DNA of 64,000 bases from Rhizobium sp. BK399 (GTDB lineage Bacteria > Pseudomonadota > Alphaproteobacteria > Rhizobiales > Rhizobiaceae): NCBI RefSeq assembly GCF_014194695.1, contig NZ_JACIAH010000002.1, forward strand, positions 372,001-436,000, written 5' to 3'. The notes under the pieces are model-generated. The model did not search any database. It was given only the letters and a program-made list of their open reading frames with translations, and was not told the DNA's origin. The translations under genes were made by a program, and so were the position numbers. Positions 8,056 to 17,236 of this stretch are shown one piece after another. The number at the start of each line of letters is the position of its first letter. The stretch's first letter is position 1.

Positions 8056-9174
8056 TCATCGATCGAGCACGGAACGCGTCTCGACGAGGTTCGAGCGCAC
8101 GCGGAGAATGTAGAAGCCCATCGTCGCCAGATGGCTCGGCATGATCCAGCCGTCTTCCCGGCCGTTGGAAATGATTGCCGGCTGGATCTGCAACGCCGCT
8201 TGGAACTGCCGCATCGTTGCGCCGAAGATGGCGCTCAGGTTGCGTTCCGCGACCACCTGCGAAAAATCGGACTGCGCCGCCGCAAGGATCGCGTAGTAGG
8301 CATAGAGCTGCCCATAAGCAAACCAGAACCGATCGTCCGCGCGGGTATCGAACCAACCGCGATGGTGGTTCTGAGAGCGGTCCGCAAGCACATCGGACGT
8401 GCTGCCGAGATCGTTGGCGATGCGATCAATGAACTGAATGAGGTTGTCTGCACGGCCATCGAAGACCGCGTTGCAGGCGGCCAAATCGGTGTTGAACTTG
8501 CGCAAGCTTTCAATCGCCGAACGGTAGTAGCTCGGCGTCGGCGTCTTCGGCCCGAACGGATTCAGTCCGAAATACCAGCTGTATTCATCGAACTGCAGCT
8601 TACCTCGGGCGTCTTGCAGATCATTGTTGATACCCGAGGTACCACGCACCCGACCGAGCGAGTCGACGAGCTCTGCTGAAGTGCGGCGCACCGCCTGGTT
8701 CACGCCGCGCTGGAACGACGCCTTGTTGTCGAGAAAAGGCGTGTGGTCCCAATCGACACCGAAGAAGCCAAGACGGTAAAGGAGCATGGAGGAGATCCAT
8801 GCATTCTGATTGACGTTGAAGTCCGTTAGATCGGCCGCGACATCGACAATGGCCGAGCGCTGGCAGGTCTTCGCCGCGCCGTCCGTTGCTGGCAATTCCT
8901 GTCCAGCGGCAACCTTGCGTTCGGAAAGCCGGTACTCATTCACGAAGGACGGATCGAAGCCGGACCAGACCTGCGTCTGCCAGATGAAGTAGCAATAGAG
9001 AACGGCAAGCAGCCCGATCAGGCCCAGGATCGGCAACCGGATCATCCATGTCCGTTGAACGTACCAGCCGCGGGCGGCGATAAATGGCCAGAAAGCCCAG
9101 GCGAACAGGAGTCGCGCCCAGCGTCCGATGGTACGGCCGATCAGCCTGAAAAAACCGGCGATCCGGTCGAGCAT
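8056..9174 (-). CDS. DUF2333 family membrane-anchored protein
   Basis: A 372-residue protein with an amphipathic/aromatic N-terminus, one clear membrane helix (about 44-65, LPILGLIGLLAVLYCYFIW) and a large periplasmic domain with WISSMLLYRLGFFGVDWDHTPF, VRRTSAELVDSLGR and YSWYFGLNPFGPKTPTPSYYRS. These fit DUF2333, conserved in alpha- and gammaproteobacteria, function unknown. ATG 9174 is chosen because AAGGAG lies 7 bases upstream; ten more codons are open before it. It ends a same-strand run tdk, coiled-coil protein, DUF2333, so they may be co-transcribed. Confidence 0.85.
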   Translation of the reverse strand: MLDRIAGFFRLIGRTIGRWARLLFAWAFWPFIAARGWYVQRTWMIRLPILGLIGLLAVLYCYFIWQTQVWSGFDPSFVNEYRLSERKVAAGQELPATDGAAKTCQRSAIVDVAADLTDFNVNQNAWISSMLLYRLGFFGVDWDHTPFLDNKASFQRGVNQAVRRTSAELVDSLGRVRGTSGINNDLQDARGKLQFDEYSWYFGLNPFGPKTPTPSYYRSAIESLRKFNTDLAACNAVFDGRADNLIQFIDRIANDLGSTSDVLADRSQNHHRGWFDTRADDRFWFAYGQLYAYYAILAAAQSDFSQVVAERNLSAIFGATMRQFQAALQIQPAIISNGREDGWIMPSHLATMGFYILRVRSNLVETRSVLDR

Positions 9175-9279
9175 CGTTTTCTCCTTGCCGTGGTGGACCA
9201 ACATTGTCTGCGCACTGACATATGCGCTCGCTCCGGCAAGGACAATATCGTGCTGATATTATTGTTTCTTCGGCGCGAG

Positions 9280-10350
9280 CTAGAACGGAAAGCGCAAGCG
9301 CAGCCGCTTGGAGATTTTCGTCGTATCGATGACCGGGTCTCCGGAGCTGTCTTCCTGATCCGGCCGGAACGCCTCGAACTTGCTCGCAAAGGCAGCATCC
9401 GCGGTCCGCTTGCGATGTTCCAGCTCCTGCGGCACCAGCATATTGCGCTCGAACAGTTCGATCGGCCCGGCAATGGCGGGAAAAAGTTCGGCTGAAATCT
9501 GGACCTTCGATCCCGGAATATCGGTGTCGACCTGTGCCTGATAAATCAACAGCCTTTCTTCGGTGTCGATGACGACCTTGCGCGTCAGCGCATTGCACCG
9601 ACCAACCTGGGTATTGAGTGCATCGACGAAAACCTGGAACAGATTGATGAAGCGCTCGCGGCGCTGGCTATCCTCCCGCATGCCGCGCTCTTCGTCAGCA
9701 ACGCGCTCGGCGTCCGCCTTCAGCGCGCGGCGCTCCTCTTCCATGCGCTCCCATTCGGCTTTGCTGCCGTAGAGGCCAATCCTGCCCTGCGTGGTGAGCG
9801 CCTTGGCATTCAATTCCCGGATACGAAGGCGCGCGATATCAATCTTGTCCACCAGCCGACGGCGCTGTTCGACGATGCCGATCAGGCCATGCTCTCCCAG
9901 CTTGTGAAAGTCGATCGCGATTGTGCGGTAGCTCGCGATAACATCAGCGGTGGCATCGGACTTGACCAGCAGGTTACGCAGCCGCTCCACGACAGGGGCA
10001 GCGCGCACCCGCGCGCTATGACGACGCCACATCCGCTGGCGCGAAAAGCGTCCGATGAATTTCTCGCCGGCGGTAAGGCCACGGAAGCTGTCGAGGTCCG
10101 CCGAAACCTTGATCGTCAGCGTGTCGAGAACGGATACGAGCTCCGCAAGCAGATTGGTCAGGCTCGTGCCGTTTGCCACAAATGCCTGGAAGCGGCCGTT
10201 CTCGACAAGGAAGCGCTCGTCGTCGACTGCCGCCCCTTGGCGGGCGAACTCGTTAATGAAATCGACGCAGACTCTAGCCTCAAGACGCAACTGTTCCACG
10301 AGCGCTCGCGCGGCTTCCAGCTGAGTGTCAAAGGAGAAAGGCTTGCGCAC
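9280..10350 (-). CDS. Conserved coiled-coil protein of unknown function
   Basis: A 356-residue, charged, soluble-looking protein with no signal peptide or membrane helix. The middle (about 165-240: IGIVEQRRRLVDKIDIARLRIRELN, EWERMEEERRALKADAERVADEERG) is strongly coiled-coil; the end is basic (TKISKRLRLRFPF). The start is GTG 10350, supported by a perfect GGAGG 7 bases upstream; the frame is open 32 codons further, which would run to within about 20 bases of and then overlap tdk. It lies between tdk and the DUF2333 gene on the same strand, suggesting the DUF2333 protein as a partner. I do not recognise a named family. Confidence 0.75.
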   Translation of the reverse strand: MRKPFSFDTQLEAARALVEQLRLEARVCVDFINEFARQGAAVDDERFLVENGRFQAFVANGTSLTNLLAELVSVLDTLTIKVSADLDSFRGLTAGEKFIGRFSRQRMWRRHSARVRAAPVVERLRNLLVKSDATADVIASYRTIAIDFHKLGEHGLIGIVEQRRRLVDKIDIARLRIRELNAKALTTQGRIGLYGSKAEWERMEEERRALKADAERVADEERGMREDSQRRERFINLFQVFVDALNTQVGRCNALTRKVVIDTEERLLIYQAQVDTDIPGSKVQISAELFPAIAGPIELFERNMLVPQELEHRKRTADAAFASKFEAFRPDQEDSSGDPVIDTTKISKRLRLRFPF

Positions 10351-10424
10351 CGGGACGCCTCCATGAATCGGTTTCCGCGAAACTAGCGCATAAGCCGCCA
10401 ATCCGGAATCGATTTGAGGAGTGC

Positions 10425-11027
10425 CTACACCGCCTCCGCTCGCCACTCCCCGTTCATGGCGTCATCCCAATGGCGCCGGCAGAGCGACACGTATTTTTCG
10501 TTGCCACCGACGTCGATCTGCGCACCTTCGTGCAGGACCCTTCCGTCCGCATCGAGGCGCACCACCATCGTCGCCTTGCGCCCGCAATGGCAGATCGTCC
10601 TGACCTCACGCATCTCGTCGGCAATCGCGAGCAGTTCTTCCGATGCCGGAAACAGCTTTCCCTGGAAATCGGTCCGCAGGCCGTAGACCATCACTGGGAT
10701 GTTCATCCGGTCGACGATGCGCGCAAGCTGCCAGACATGCTCGCGCGTCATGAAGTGAGCCTCGTCGACGAAGACGCAAGCGATTGGCTCCCCTTCCTTG
10801 CCGAGCTCGCCGATCAAAGCCTGCAGGTCCGCGTCCGGTTCGAAGGCAATCGCGCTCGCCTGCAGCCCGATCCGGGAGCCGATAATTCCCTTTCCGGCGC
10901 GCTCGTCGAAGGCCGCGATCAGCAGAACGACGCGCATGCCGCGCTCCTCGTAATTGTAGGAGGCCTGCAGCAGCATCGTCGACTTGCCGGCGTTCATGGT
11001 CGAGTAGTTGAAATAGAGTTTTGCCAT
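10425..11027 (-). CDS. tdk: Thymidine kinase
   Basis: Cytosolic ATP-dependent phosphorylation of thymidine (type II, tetrameric TK). The 200 residues include the P-loop STMNAGKST (about 8-16), the VFVDEAHFM magnesium-binding motif (Asp-Glu), a lasso-like VYGLRTDFQGKLFPAS loop and zinc-site residues CHCG and C in SLCRRH. Start ATG 11027 with GGAG 6 bases upstream; the longer frame adds 32 unlikely residues. It is divergent from choX across about 236 bases and heads the run with the coiled-coil and DUF2333 genes. Confidence 0.96.
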   Translation of the reverse strand: MAKLYFNYSTMNAGKSTMLLQASYNYEERGMRVVLLIAAFDERAGKGIIGSRIGLQASAIAFEPDADLQALIGELGKEGEPIACVFVDEAHFMTREHVWQLARIVDRMNIPVMVYGLRTDFQGKLFPASEELLAIADEMREVRTICHCGRKATMVVRLDADGRVLHEGAQIDVGGNEKYVSLCRRHWDDAMNGEWRAEAV

Positions 11028-11263
11028 CGTTTTCTCCGTCTTTCGCTTCTTGGAAGCTCGAAACCGCGAAGAAAAGTCCCCCATTTTGATAATCACAAGA
11101 AATTCACGCCGGAAAATCGCCAAAACCCTTGAAATCCCGGCACTCCGCGAAAAAATGCCCTACGTCGCAATCGGGTACTCCAATGCGGCGCAAACGCACT
11201 CAGGTCGCTTGTAAAACTCGGCTATTGGTGATTGGCTTGGGAACGTAAGACTGGGAGTCTAAA

Positions 11264-12217
11264 ATGAAAACGACAAGCGCATTCAAACTGACTACCGCCA
11301 CCGCAGTTGCCGCTCTCTCTGTTGCAACAGCAGCATTTGCCGCGGACCCCGATAGCTGCTCCGCCGTCCGTCTTTCAGACGTCGGCTGGACGGATATCAC
11401 CGCTACCACCGCCACCACAGCGGTCATTCTGAAGAACCTAGGCTACGAGCCCGACATTAAGGTTCTGTCGGTTCCGGTTACTTATCAGTCGCTCAAGAAC
11501 AAGGACATCGACGTGTTCCTTGGCAACTGGATGCCGGCCCAGAAGAAGGACGTCCAACCCTACCTCGATGAGAAGACCGTCGATTCCCTCGGCGTCAATC
11601 TCGAAGGCGCCAAGTACACGCTCGCTACCAACGCCAAGGGCGCTGAACTCGGCATCAAGGATTTTAGCGATATCGGCAAGCACAAGGACGAGCTTGACGG
11701 CAAGATCTACGGGATCGAGCCCGGCAACGACGGCAACCGCCTCGTCATGACGCTGATCGAGAAGAACGAGATGGGAATGGGCGGGCTTGAACTCGTCGAG
11801 TCCTCCGAACAGGGCATGCTCGCGCAGGTCGCCCGTGCCGACAAGGACGGCAAGCCGGTCGTGTTCCTGGGTTGGGCGCCCCACCCCATGAACGAAAACT
11901 TCAAGATGACCTACCTTACCGGCGGTGACAGCACCTTCGGCCCGAACTTCGGCGGTGCGACGGTCTACACCAATACCCGTGCCGGCTACACCACCGAATG
12001 CCCGAACGTCGGCAAGCTCATCTCGAACCTGAAGTTCAATCTGGAAATGGAAAACCAGATCATGGGCAAGATCCTCAACGACGGTGAGGATCCGCAGGTT
12101 GCCGCGACCGAATGGCTGAAGGCAAATCCGAACGCAGTTGATCCGTGGCTGGCAGGCGTCACGACGAAGGATGGCAAGGACGCCCTTGCCGCCGTGAAGT
12201 CCGGCCTCGGCCTCTGA
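11264..12217 (+). CDS. choX: Choline ABC transporter, periplasmic binding protein
   Basis: Binds choline in the periplasm for high-affinity uptake, feeding glycine-betaine and phosphatidylcholine metabolism. The 317-residue protein has a signal peptide cut near AFAADP, and a type II binding-protein fold with LSDVGWTDITATTATTAVILKNLGYEPDIKVLSVPVTYQSLKNKDIDVFLGNWMP typical of ChoX/ProX/OpuAC. GNWMP and GWAPHPMN carry the aromatic residues used for quaternary amines. The order choX-choW-choV matches the characterised S. meliloti cho operon. GGGAG precedes the ATG. A GC-rich hairpin separates it from choW. Confidence 0.96.
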   Translation: MKTTSAFKLTTATAVAALSVATAAFAADPDSCSAVRLSDVGWTDITATTATTAVILKNLGYEPDIKVLSVPVTYQSLKNKDIDVFLGNWMPAQKKDVQPYLDEKTVDSLGVNLEGAKYTLATNAKGAELGIKDFSDIGKHKDELDGKIYGIEPGNDGNRLVMTLIEKNEMGMGGLELVESSEQGMLAQVARADKDGKPVVFLGWAPHPMNENFKMTYLTGGDSTFGPNFGGATVYTNTRAGYTTECPNVGKLISNLKFNLEMENQIMGKILNDGEDPQVAATEWLKANPNAVDPWLAGVTTKDGKDALAAVKSGLGL

Positions 12218-12227
12218 AACTGATGAC

Positions 12228-12250
12228 GGGGCGGCCCTCGCCGCCCCTTC
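12228..12250 (+). terminator. Intra-operon hairpin between choX and choW
   Basis: GGGGCGGC (12228-12235) and GCCGCCCC (12240-12247) make a perfect 8-bp stem with a 4-base loop, followed by TTCTTGTTT. Its place 11 bases after the choX stop suits partial termination or 3'-end protection, giving more binding protein than permease. Confidence 0.75.
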
Positions 12251-12292
12251 TTGTTTCACCTCGATCTTTGCTCTTTCGGATAGGCGCGCTCC

Positions 12293-13138
12293 TTGAATTG
12301 GATCACCGACTATAAAATTCCTATTGGCCCCTTCGCCAAAACGACCGTCGATTGGTTGACGTCGAGCGGCGAGTGGTTCTTTAACCAGCTTGCTTTCGTT
12401 TTATCGCACGTTATCAATGCGTTGCTCTTTATCTTGCAGGCTCCGCATCCCCTGATCGTGCTGGCCGCGATCGTCGGCATTGCATACTGGCTACGCCGCT
12501 CCATCGGCGTCGCGGTCTTCACCCTGCTCGGCTTGCTGCTGATCATGAACCAGGGCTATTGGAAGGAAACGACGGAAACACTGGCACTCGTCCTGGCGTC
12601 GACGTTCGTCAGCATGGCCGTCGGCATTCCGCTCGGTATCGCCGGTGCGCGGCGCGCATGGGTGTTTTCGATCATGCGGCCGGTCCTCGACCTCATGCAA
12701 ACCATCCCGACCTTCGTCTATCTGATCCCTGCGCTCATCCTTTTCGGCCTTGGGATGGTTCCGGGCCTGATCGCAACCGTGATTTTTGCGATCCCCGCTC
12801 CGATCCGCCTGACCCGCCTCGGCATCATATCGACGCCGCCCTCTTTGGTTGAAGCCGCAGAGTCATTTGGCGCGACACCGATGCAGGTACTGCGTAAAGT
12901 CGAGCTTCCCTTTGCCATGCCGCAGATCATGGCCGGCCTCACGCAGACAATTATGCTCTCCCTCTCGATGGTGGTCATCGCCGCTCTGGTTGGCGCCGAC
13001 GGTCTCGGAAAGCCTGTCGTGCGCGCGCTCAATACGGTCAACGTCGCCATGGGCTTCCAGGCGGGCCTCTGTATCGTCATCCTCGCAATTATTCTCGACC
13101 GCATGTTCCGCGCGACGGGTGAAGGAGAAAGCGCATGA
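12293..13138 (+). CDS. choW: Choline ABC transporter permease
   Basis: Inner-membrane permease that carries choline through the membrane with ChoV. The 281 residues contain about six membrane segments and the binding-protein-dependent transport signature (EAAESFGATPMQVLRKVELPFAMPQIMAGL, about 185-215), which contacts the ATPase. The start is TTG 12293 (NWITDYKIPIGPF, as in ChoW relatives), with only a weak upstream GGATAGG. The stop overlaps the choV start by ATGA, indicating translational coupling. Confidence 0.95.
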   Translation: MNWITDYKIPIGPFAKTTVDWLTSSGEWFFNQLAFVLSHVINALLFILQAPHPLIVLAAIVGIAYWLRRSIGVAVFTLLGLLLIMNQGYWKETTETLALVLASTFVSMAVGIPLGIAGARRAWVFSIMRPVLDLMQTIPTFVYLIPALILFGLGMVPGLIATVIFAIPAPIRLTRLGIISTPPSLVEAAESFGATPMQVLRKVELPFAMPQIMAGLTQTIMLSLSMVVIAALVGADGLGKPVVRALNTVNVAMGFQAGLCIVILAIILDRMFRATGEGESA

Positions 13139-14187
13139 CCGCGGTCCGTTTCGACAACGTCAGCATCGTCTTCGGCGACAAGCCGGAGAGTGCCCTCGCC
13201 CTCGCGGACCAGGGCAAGAACCGTGACGAGATCAGCGCCGCAACCGGACTCGTGCTCGGCGTGGCAGACGCCTCCCTGAGCGTCCAGGAAGGCGAAATTC
13301 TCGTCCTGATGGGCCTTTCCGGTTCAGGCAAGTCGACCCTGTTACGCGCCGTGAACGGGTTGGCGCCCGTCGTGCGCGGCGAGGTGTCGGTCGCAACGCC
13401 GAATGGCCCCTGCAGCCCTTACAAAACGACGGCCAAAGGTCTGCGTGACCTGCGCATGCACACCGTTTCCATGGTCTTCCAGCAGTTCGCGCTGCTGCCA
13501 TGGCGAACGGTCGCGGAAAACGTCGGCTTTGGCCTTGAACTCGCGGGTATGCCGGACGCCGAACGCAAGAAGCGCGTCGGCGAGCAACTCGAACTCGTCA
13601 ACCTGACCAAATGGGCTGACCGCAAGGTCAATGAGCTGTCCGGCGGCATGCAACAGCGCGTCGGCCTTGCCCGCGCCTTTGCCACCGGTGCGCCTATCCT
13701 GCTGATGGATGAGCCGTTCTCGGCGCTCGATCCGCTGATCCGCACACGCCTGCAGGACGAGCTCCTCGAGTTCCAGCGACGCCTGAAGAAGACCATCCTG
13801 TTCGTGAGCCACGATCTCGACGAAGCGTTCCGTATCGGCAACCGCATCGCCATCATGGAAGGCGGGCGCATCATCCAGTGCGGCACCCCGCAGGAGATCG
13901 TGAAGAACCCCGCGGACCAGTACGTCGCCGATTTCGTCCAGCACATGAACCCGATCAGCATGCTGACGGCCGAGGACGTGATGCAACGCGGTCTCGGCCA
14001 CGCGGCCGCCGGTGCAAGCGTCAGCGGCACGGCGCGTGCGGAAACGCCGCTCATCGACATCCTTGATGCGCTGTCGCGCCAGCCCGGCAGTATTGGCGTC
14101 GTGGAAAACGGCGCGATCATTGGGACCATCTCGGCGCAGGATATCGTCGAAGGCCTCACGCAGCATCGGCGCAAAGAACAGGCTTGA
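13135..14187 (+). CDS. choV: Choline ABC transporter ATP-binding protein
   Basis: ATPase subunit powering choline import. 350 residues: Walker A GLSGSGKST (about 61-69), Q-loop FQQFALLPWRTV, signature LSGGMQQRVGLARA (about 165-178), Walker B ILLMDEPFSALD, and the H-loop VSHDLDEA. The N-terminus has the ProV-type extension (IVFGDKPESALALADQGKNRDEI), and the C-terminus a degenerate CBS-like region, as in quaternary-amine transporters. Starts inside the choW stop (ATGA). Confidence 0.96.
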   Translation: MTAVRFDNVSIVFGDKPESALALADQGKNRDEISAATGLVLGVADASLSVQEGEILVLMGLSGSGKSTLLRAVNGLAPVVRGEVSVATPNGPCSPYKTTAKGLRDLRMHTVSMVFQQFALLPWRTVAENVGFGLELAGMPDAERKKRVGEQLELVNLTKWADRKVNELSGGMQQRVGLARAFATGAPILLMDEPFSALDPLIRTRLQDELLEFQRRLKKTILFVSHDLDEAFRIGNRIAIMEGGRIIQCGTPQEIVKNPADQYVADFVQHMNPISMLTAEDVMQRGLGHAAAGASVSGTARAETPLIDILDALSRQPGSIGVVENGAIIGTISAQDIVEGLTQHRRKEQA

Positions 14188-14219
14188 TCCCTGCGTCCGC
14201 TTCCGCCAAGAAAGTGGAC

Positions 14220-14972
14220 ATGAAAGATCAAGCTTCCGTTCTCAGGGAAACGGACGGAGAAGCCCGCAAGCTCGCTCGCACGCTTCTCCGCTCCGCCCGT
14301 TATGCCGCAATTGCCGTTCTCGATCCCGGGACCGGCTTTCCCTTTGCCAGCCGGGTTCTCCTCGGCACGGACATTGACGGCGTACCCGTCATTCTCGTCT
14401 CAGGCCTGTCGACGCATACTCGTGCGCTCGACGCCGACCGCCGCGCGTCGCTTCTGACGGGCGAGCCCGGCAAGGGCGATCCGCTCGCCTATACCCGCCT
14501 GACGACCCAATGCCTAGCCGAACCGGTCGAGCGCGACAGCGAGATCCACGCGCGCATCCGCAGCCGCTTCCTCAATCGCCATGCCAAGGCCAAGCTCTAC
14601 ATCGATTTTCCGGATTTCCGTTTTTTCCGGCTCATGCCGCAGTCGGCCAGCCTCAATGGCGGCTTTGGTCGCGCCTATGTCTTGGAAGGCGAGGACCTGA
14701 CGATTCGATCCCCCGGCAATGAAGCCGTGGCAGCTCAGTCAGACACGATAGTGCAAAAATTGCTAGCTGAGCGCCCAGATCTGGCAGCGACAGCCGCAGC
14801 GGGCCTCAAGGCTGGCAACGGCGATTGGCGCATTTGTGGAGTGGATTGCGCCGGTTTCGATCTCATTTCGGGTGATTTGCTTCTGCGCTGCGAGTTCGAG
14901 ACCGTCGCACAGGGGGTCGATGATATTTATTCACATATATCTAACATGAAATACGCAATACCTGAAATTTAG
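14220..14972 (+). CDS. HugZ-like pyridoxamine-phosphate-oxidase-fold protein
   Basis: A 250-residue split-barrel protein. The N-terminal part (about 15-160: ARTLLRSARYAAIAVLDPGTGFPFASRVLLGTDIDGVPVILVSGLSTHTRAL, and ASLLTGEPGKGDPLAYTRLT) matches the HugZ/HutZ heme-utilisation branch of the FMN-binding PPOX family; the C-terminal part (about 165-250) resembles the DUF2470 domain often fused there. Some members degrade heme, others are of unknown activity; the assignment of heme degradation is not proven. Start ATG 14220 lies 32 bases after choV on the same strand; the long frame overlaps choV. It is followed by a NolR-like regulator. Confidence 0.85.
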   Translation: MKDQASVLRETDGEARKLARTLLRSARYAAIAVLDPGTGFPFASRVLLGTDIDGVPVILVSGLSTHTRALDADRRASLLTGEPGKGDPLAYTRLTTQCLAEPVERDSEIHARIRSRFLNRHAKAKLYIDFPDFRFFRLMPQSASLNGGFGRAYVLEGEDLTIRSPGNEAVAAQSDTIVQKLLAERPDLAATAAAGLKAGNGDWRICGVDCAGFDLISGDLLLRCEFETVAQGVDDIYSHISNMKYAIPEI

Positions 14973-14983
14973 CTATATACAAT
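14968..14983 (+). promoter_or_regulatory. Candidate NolR-type operator
   Basis: TTTAG-N9-AT (14968-14983) fits the published NolR consensus (A/T)TTAG-N9-A(T/A) exactly. It overlaps the stop codon of the HugZ-like gene and lies 86 bases before the NolR-like gene, suggesting autoregulation. A short motif, so chance occurrence is possible. Confidence 0.45.
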
Positions 14984-15068
14984 CTTGAAGCGGTATTGAT
15001 AGTTTTCGCCGTCCGGCATTGAGCGGGAACACGCGTTCTTGAAATTAGTTTCACACCAGGAAGAAAAT

Positions 15069-15386
15069 ATGGACACAATCGATTTAACCGCCAATGCAAA
15101 CGTTGCAGCTGCCCTTTTGTCGGCAATGGCAAACCCCAAGAGACTTCTGATCCTCTGCAACCTGGTCAAGGGCGAGATCCCCGTCGGCGCGTTGGCGCAG
15201 GAAGTCGGTTTGAGCCAGTCCGCGCTGTCGCAGCACCTATCCAAGCTGCGCGCCCAGAAGCTGGTCAAGACGCGACGCGACGCACAGACGATCTACTATT
15301 CAAGCAATTCCGAGCCGGTCCTCAAGATCCTCGAAGCCCTCACCGACATCTATGCTGTTCAAAGCCGCGCAAAGTCTGCGGCGTAA
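15069..15386 (+). CDS. NolR-like ArsR-family transcriptional repressor
   Basis: A 105-residue winged helix-turn-helix protein. The core LLSAMANPKRLLILCNLV, VGLSQSALSQHLSKLRAQ (recognition helix) and TRRDAQTIYYSSNSEPVLKIL is almost identical to NolR, the repressor of nodulation and core genes in Sinorhizobium and Rhizobium. The N-terminus is shorter than in NolR (about 120 residues). It lacks the paired Cys of metal-sensing ArsR proteins. Start ATG 15069 has AGGA about 8 bases upstream. A NolR paralogue or divergent NolR; I leave the symbol empty. Confidence 0.9.
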   Translation: MDTIDLTANANVAAALLSAMANPKRLLILCNLVKGEIPVGALAQEVGLSQSALSQHLSKLRAQKLVKTRRDAQTIYYSSNSEPVLKILEALTDIYAVQSRAKSAA

Positions 15387-15480
15387 GGACGCGCTGACAT
15401 AACGTCAGCCTATAAGCCCCACTGCCGAGGGATGCATCCGGAATAGTGCGGCACCTTATTTCAGTACGTCTTCATACTCT

Positions 15481-15511
15481 TAGACCGGCAGCAATGCCGG
15501 TCTATTTTTTT
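15481..15511 (+). terminator. Rho-independent terminator
   Basis: TAGACCGGC (15481-15489), loop AGCAAT, GCCGGTCTA (15496-15504) and a run of seven T. It ends the transcript of the NolR-like gene, about 95 bases past its stop. Confidence 0.93.
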
Positions 15512-15653
15512 GCACTGCGCCAGCCGGCGCGAGCGCCCGCTGGCAACGGCAGCCGCTTGACGCCCGGACAAGCGCTGATAATTTGACCGGGCAGTAAAAA
15601 AACCGCCTCAGCCAATAACGGGAACGGCCTCCGAAACGGCCATGGAGAACAGC

Positions 15654-16982
15654 ATGTCCAACCGCCTCAATACCACGCCAAACGACCTCCGGGCCTTTTG
15701 GATGCCCTTCACCGCGAACCGACAGTTCAAGAAGGAGCCGCGTCTCTTTGTCGGCGCGAAGGACATGTACTACCAGACCCACGACGGCCGCCAGGTGCTC
15801 GACGGCACTGCCGGCCTCTGGTGCGTCAATGCCGGCCACTGCCGGCCGAAGATCACCGAGGCGATCCGCGAACAGGCTGGCGAACTCGATTACGCGCCAG
15901 CCTTCCAGCTCGGTCATCCGAAGGCCTTCGAGCTGGCAAACCGCCTCGTCGACATTGCACCCGAAGGGATGGATCACGTTCTCTACACCAATTCGGGATC
16001 TGAATCGGTCGAAACGGCTCTTAAGGTCGCCCTCGCCTACCATCGGGTGAAGGGTAACGGTTCGCGGTTCCGTCTCATCGGCCGCGAGCGCGGCTATCAC
16101 GGCGTCAACTTCGGCGGCATCTCCGTCGGCGGCATCGTTTCCAACCGCAAGATGTTCGGTGCCCTGCTGACCGGTGTCGATCACCTGCCACACACACATC
16201 AGCCAGGCAAGAACGCCTTTACCCGCGGCCAGCCGGAGCATGGCGGCGATCTGGCGACGGAACTCGAGCGCATCGTCACACTGCACGACGCTTCGACGAT
16301 CGCAGCCGTCATCGTCGAACCGATCGCCGGCTCGACCGGCGTCCTGATCCCGCCTAAGGGCTACCTGCAGAAGCTCCGCGAAATCTGCACCAAGCACGGC
16401 ATCCTGTTGATCTTCGACGAAGTCATCACCGGTTTCGGCCGCCTCGGTGCCCCGTTCGCCGCCCAATACTACGACGTCAAGCCTGACATGATCACCACCG
16501 CAAAGGGCCTGACCAACGGCGTCATCCCGATGGGCGCGGTTTTCGTGACGTCGGAGATCCATGACGCGTTCATGAGTGGTCCAGAACACATGATCGAGTT
16601 CTTCCACGGCTACACTTATTCCGGCAACCCGATCGCCTGCGCGGCAGCTCTCGGCACGCTCGACACCTACAAGGAAGAAGGGCTGCTGACCCGCGCCGCG
16701 GAGCTTGCGGACTACTGGGCCGACGGACTGCACTCCTTGAAGGATTGCCCGAATGTCATCGACATCCGGAACACCGGCCTGATCGGCGCCATCGAACTTG
16801 ATCCGATCGCCGGCGAGCCCACCAAGCGCGCCTTCACCGCCTTCCTGAAGGCCTATGAGAAGGGCCTGTTGATCCGCACCACCGGCGACATCATCGCGCT
16901 CTCGCCGCCACTGATCATCGAAAAGCACCACATCGACGAACTCTTCGGAAAACTCCGCGAAATTCTTCAAAACAACATCTGA
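15654..16982 (+). CDS. Class III omega-aminotransferase (amino acid:pyruvate type)
   Basis: PLP-dependent transfer of an omega-amino group, typically beta-alanine or a related amine, to pyruvate. 442 residues with [29 protein letters not shown] (PLP phosphate), [13 protein letters not shown] (Asp to the PLP nitrogen) and TTAKGLTNG, where Lys284 is the likely Schiff-base lysine. ATG 15654 is preferred because GGAG lies 6 bases upstream; an in-frame ATG at 15642 adds four residues. Bounded by strong terminators, so it is monocistronic. Substrate cannot be fixed from sequence. Confidence 0.93.
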   Translation: MSNRLNTTPNDLRAFWMPFTANRQFKKEPRLFVGAKDMYYQTHDGRQVLDGTAGLWCVNAGHCRPKITEAIREQAGELDYAPAFQLGHPKAFELANRLVDIAPEGMDHVLYTNSGSESVETALKVALAYHRVKGNGSRFRLIGRERGYHGVNFGGISVGGIVSNRKMFGALLTGVDHLPHTHQPGKNAFTRGQPEHGGDLATELERIVTLHDASTIAAVIVEPIAGSTGVLIPPKGYLQKLREICTKHGILLIFDEVITGFGRLGAPFAAQYYDVKPDMITTAKGLTNGVIPMGAVFVTSEIHDAFMSGPEHMIEFFHGYTYSGNPIACAAALGTLDTYKEEGLLTRAAELADYWADGLHSLKDCPNVIDIRNTGLIGAIELDPIAGEPTKRAFTAFLKAYEKGLLIRTTGDIIALSPPLIIEKHHIDELFGKLREILQNNI

Positions 16983-16993
16983 TCGATGCGCTT

Positions 16994-17040
16994 TGGGGCC
17001 CGTTTTTGCCAGATCAGGCAAAAACGGGCCCCATTTCTTT
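16994..17040 (+). terminator. Rho-independent terminator of the aminotransferase gene
   Basis: A perfect 17-bp stem (16994-17010 with 17017-17033) with loop AGATCA, followed by TTTCTTT. It starts 12 bases after the stop codon and is the strongest hairpin in the window. Confidence 0.95.
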
Positions 17041-17236
17041 ATCTTCTTGCGAAATCCGCGGTAAATTCCTAAGAAACTTGCTGTGCACTCGCCGAAGCCA
17101 AACATGGCAGGCGGATGCTTCGGCCGTGCGGCTGCTCATCGTCTCTTGGCGCATCCCGCAAGGGCTGTTGTACGATCTGGGCACACTGCTGCGGTACTTA
17201 ATCGCGGGTTTGAAAACCCACCCAAGGAGAAAGAAA

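Noticed and set aside
15480..17105. 541-codon minus-strand frame opposite the aminotransferase gene
   Set aside because: Runs through two strong terminators and opposite a clear class III aminotransferase; no domains.
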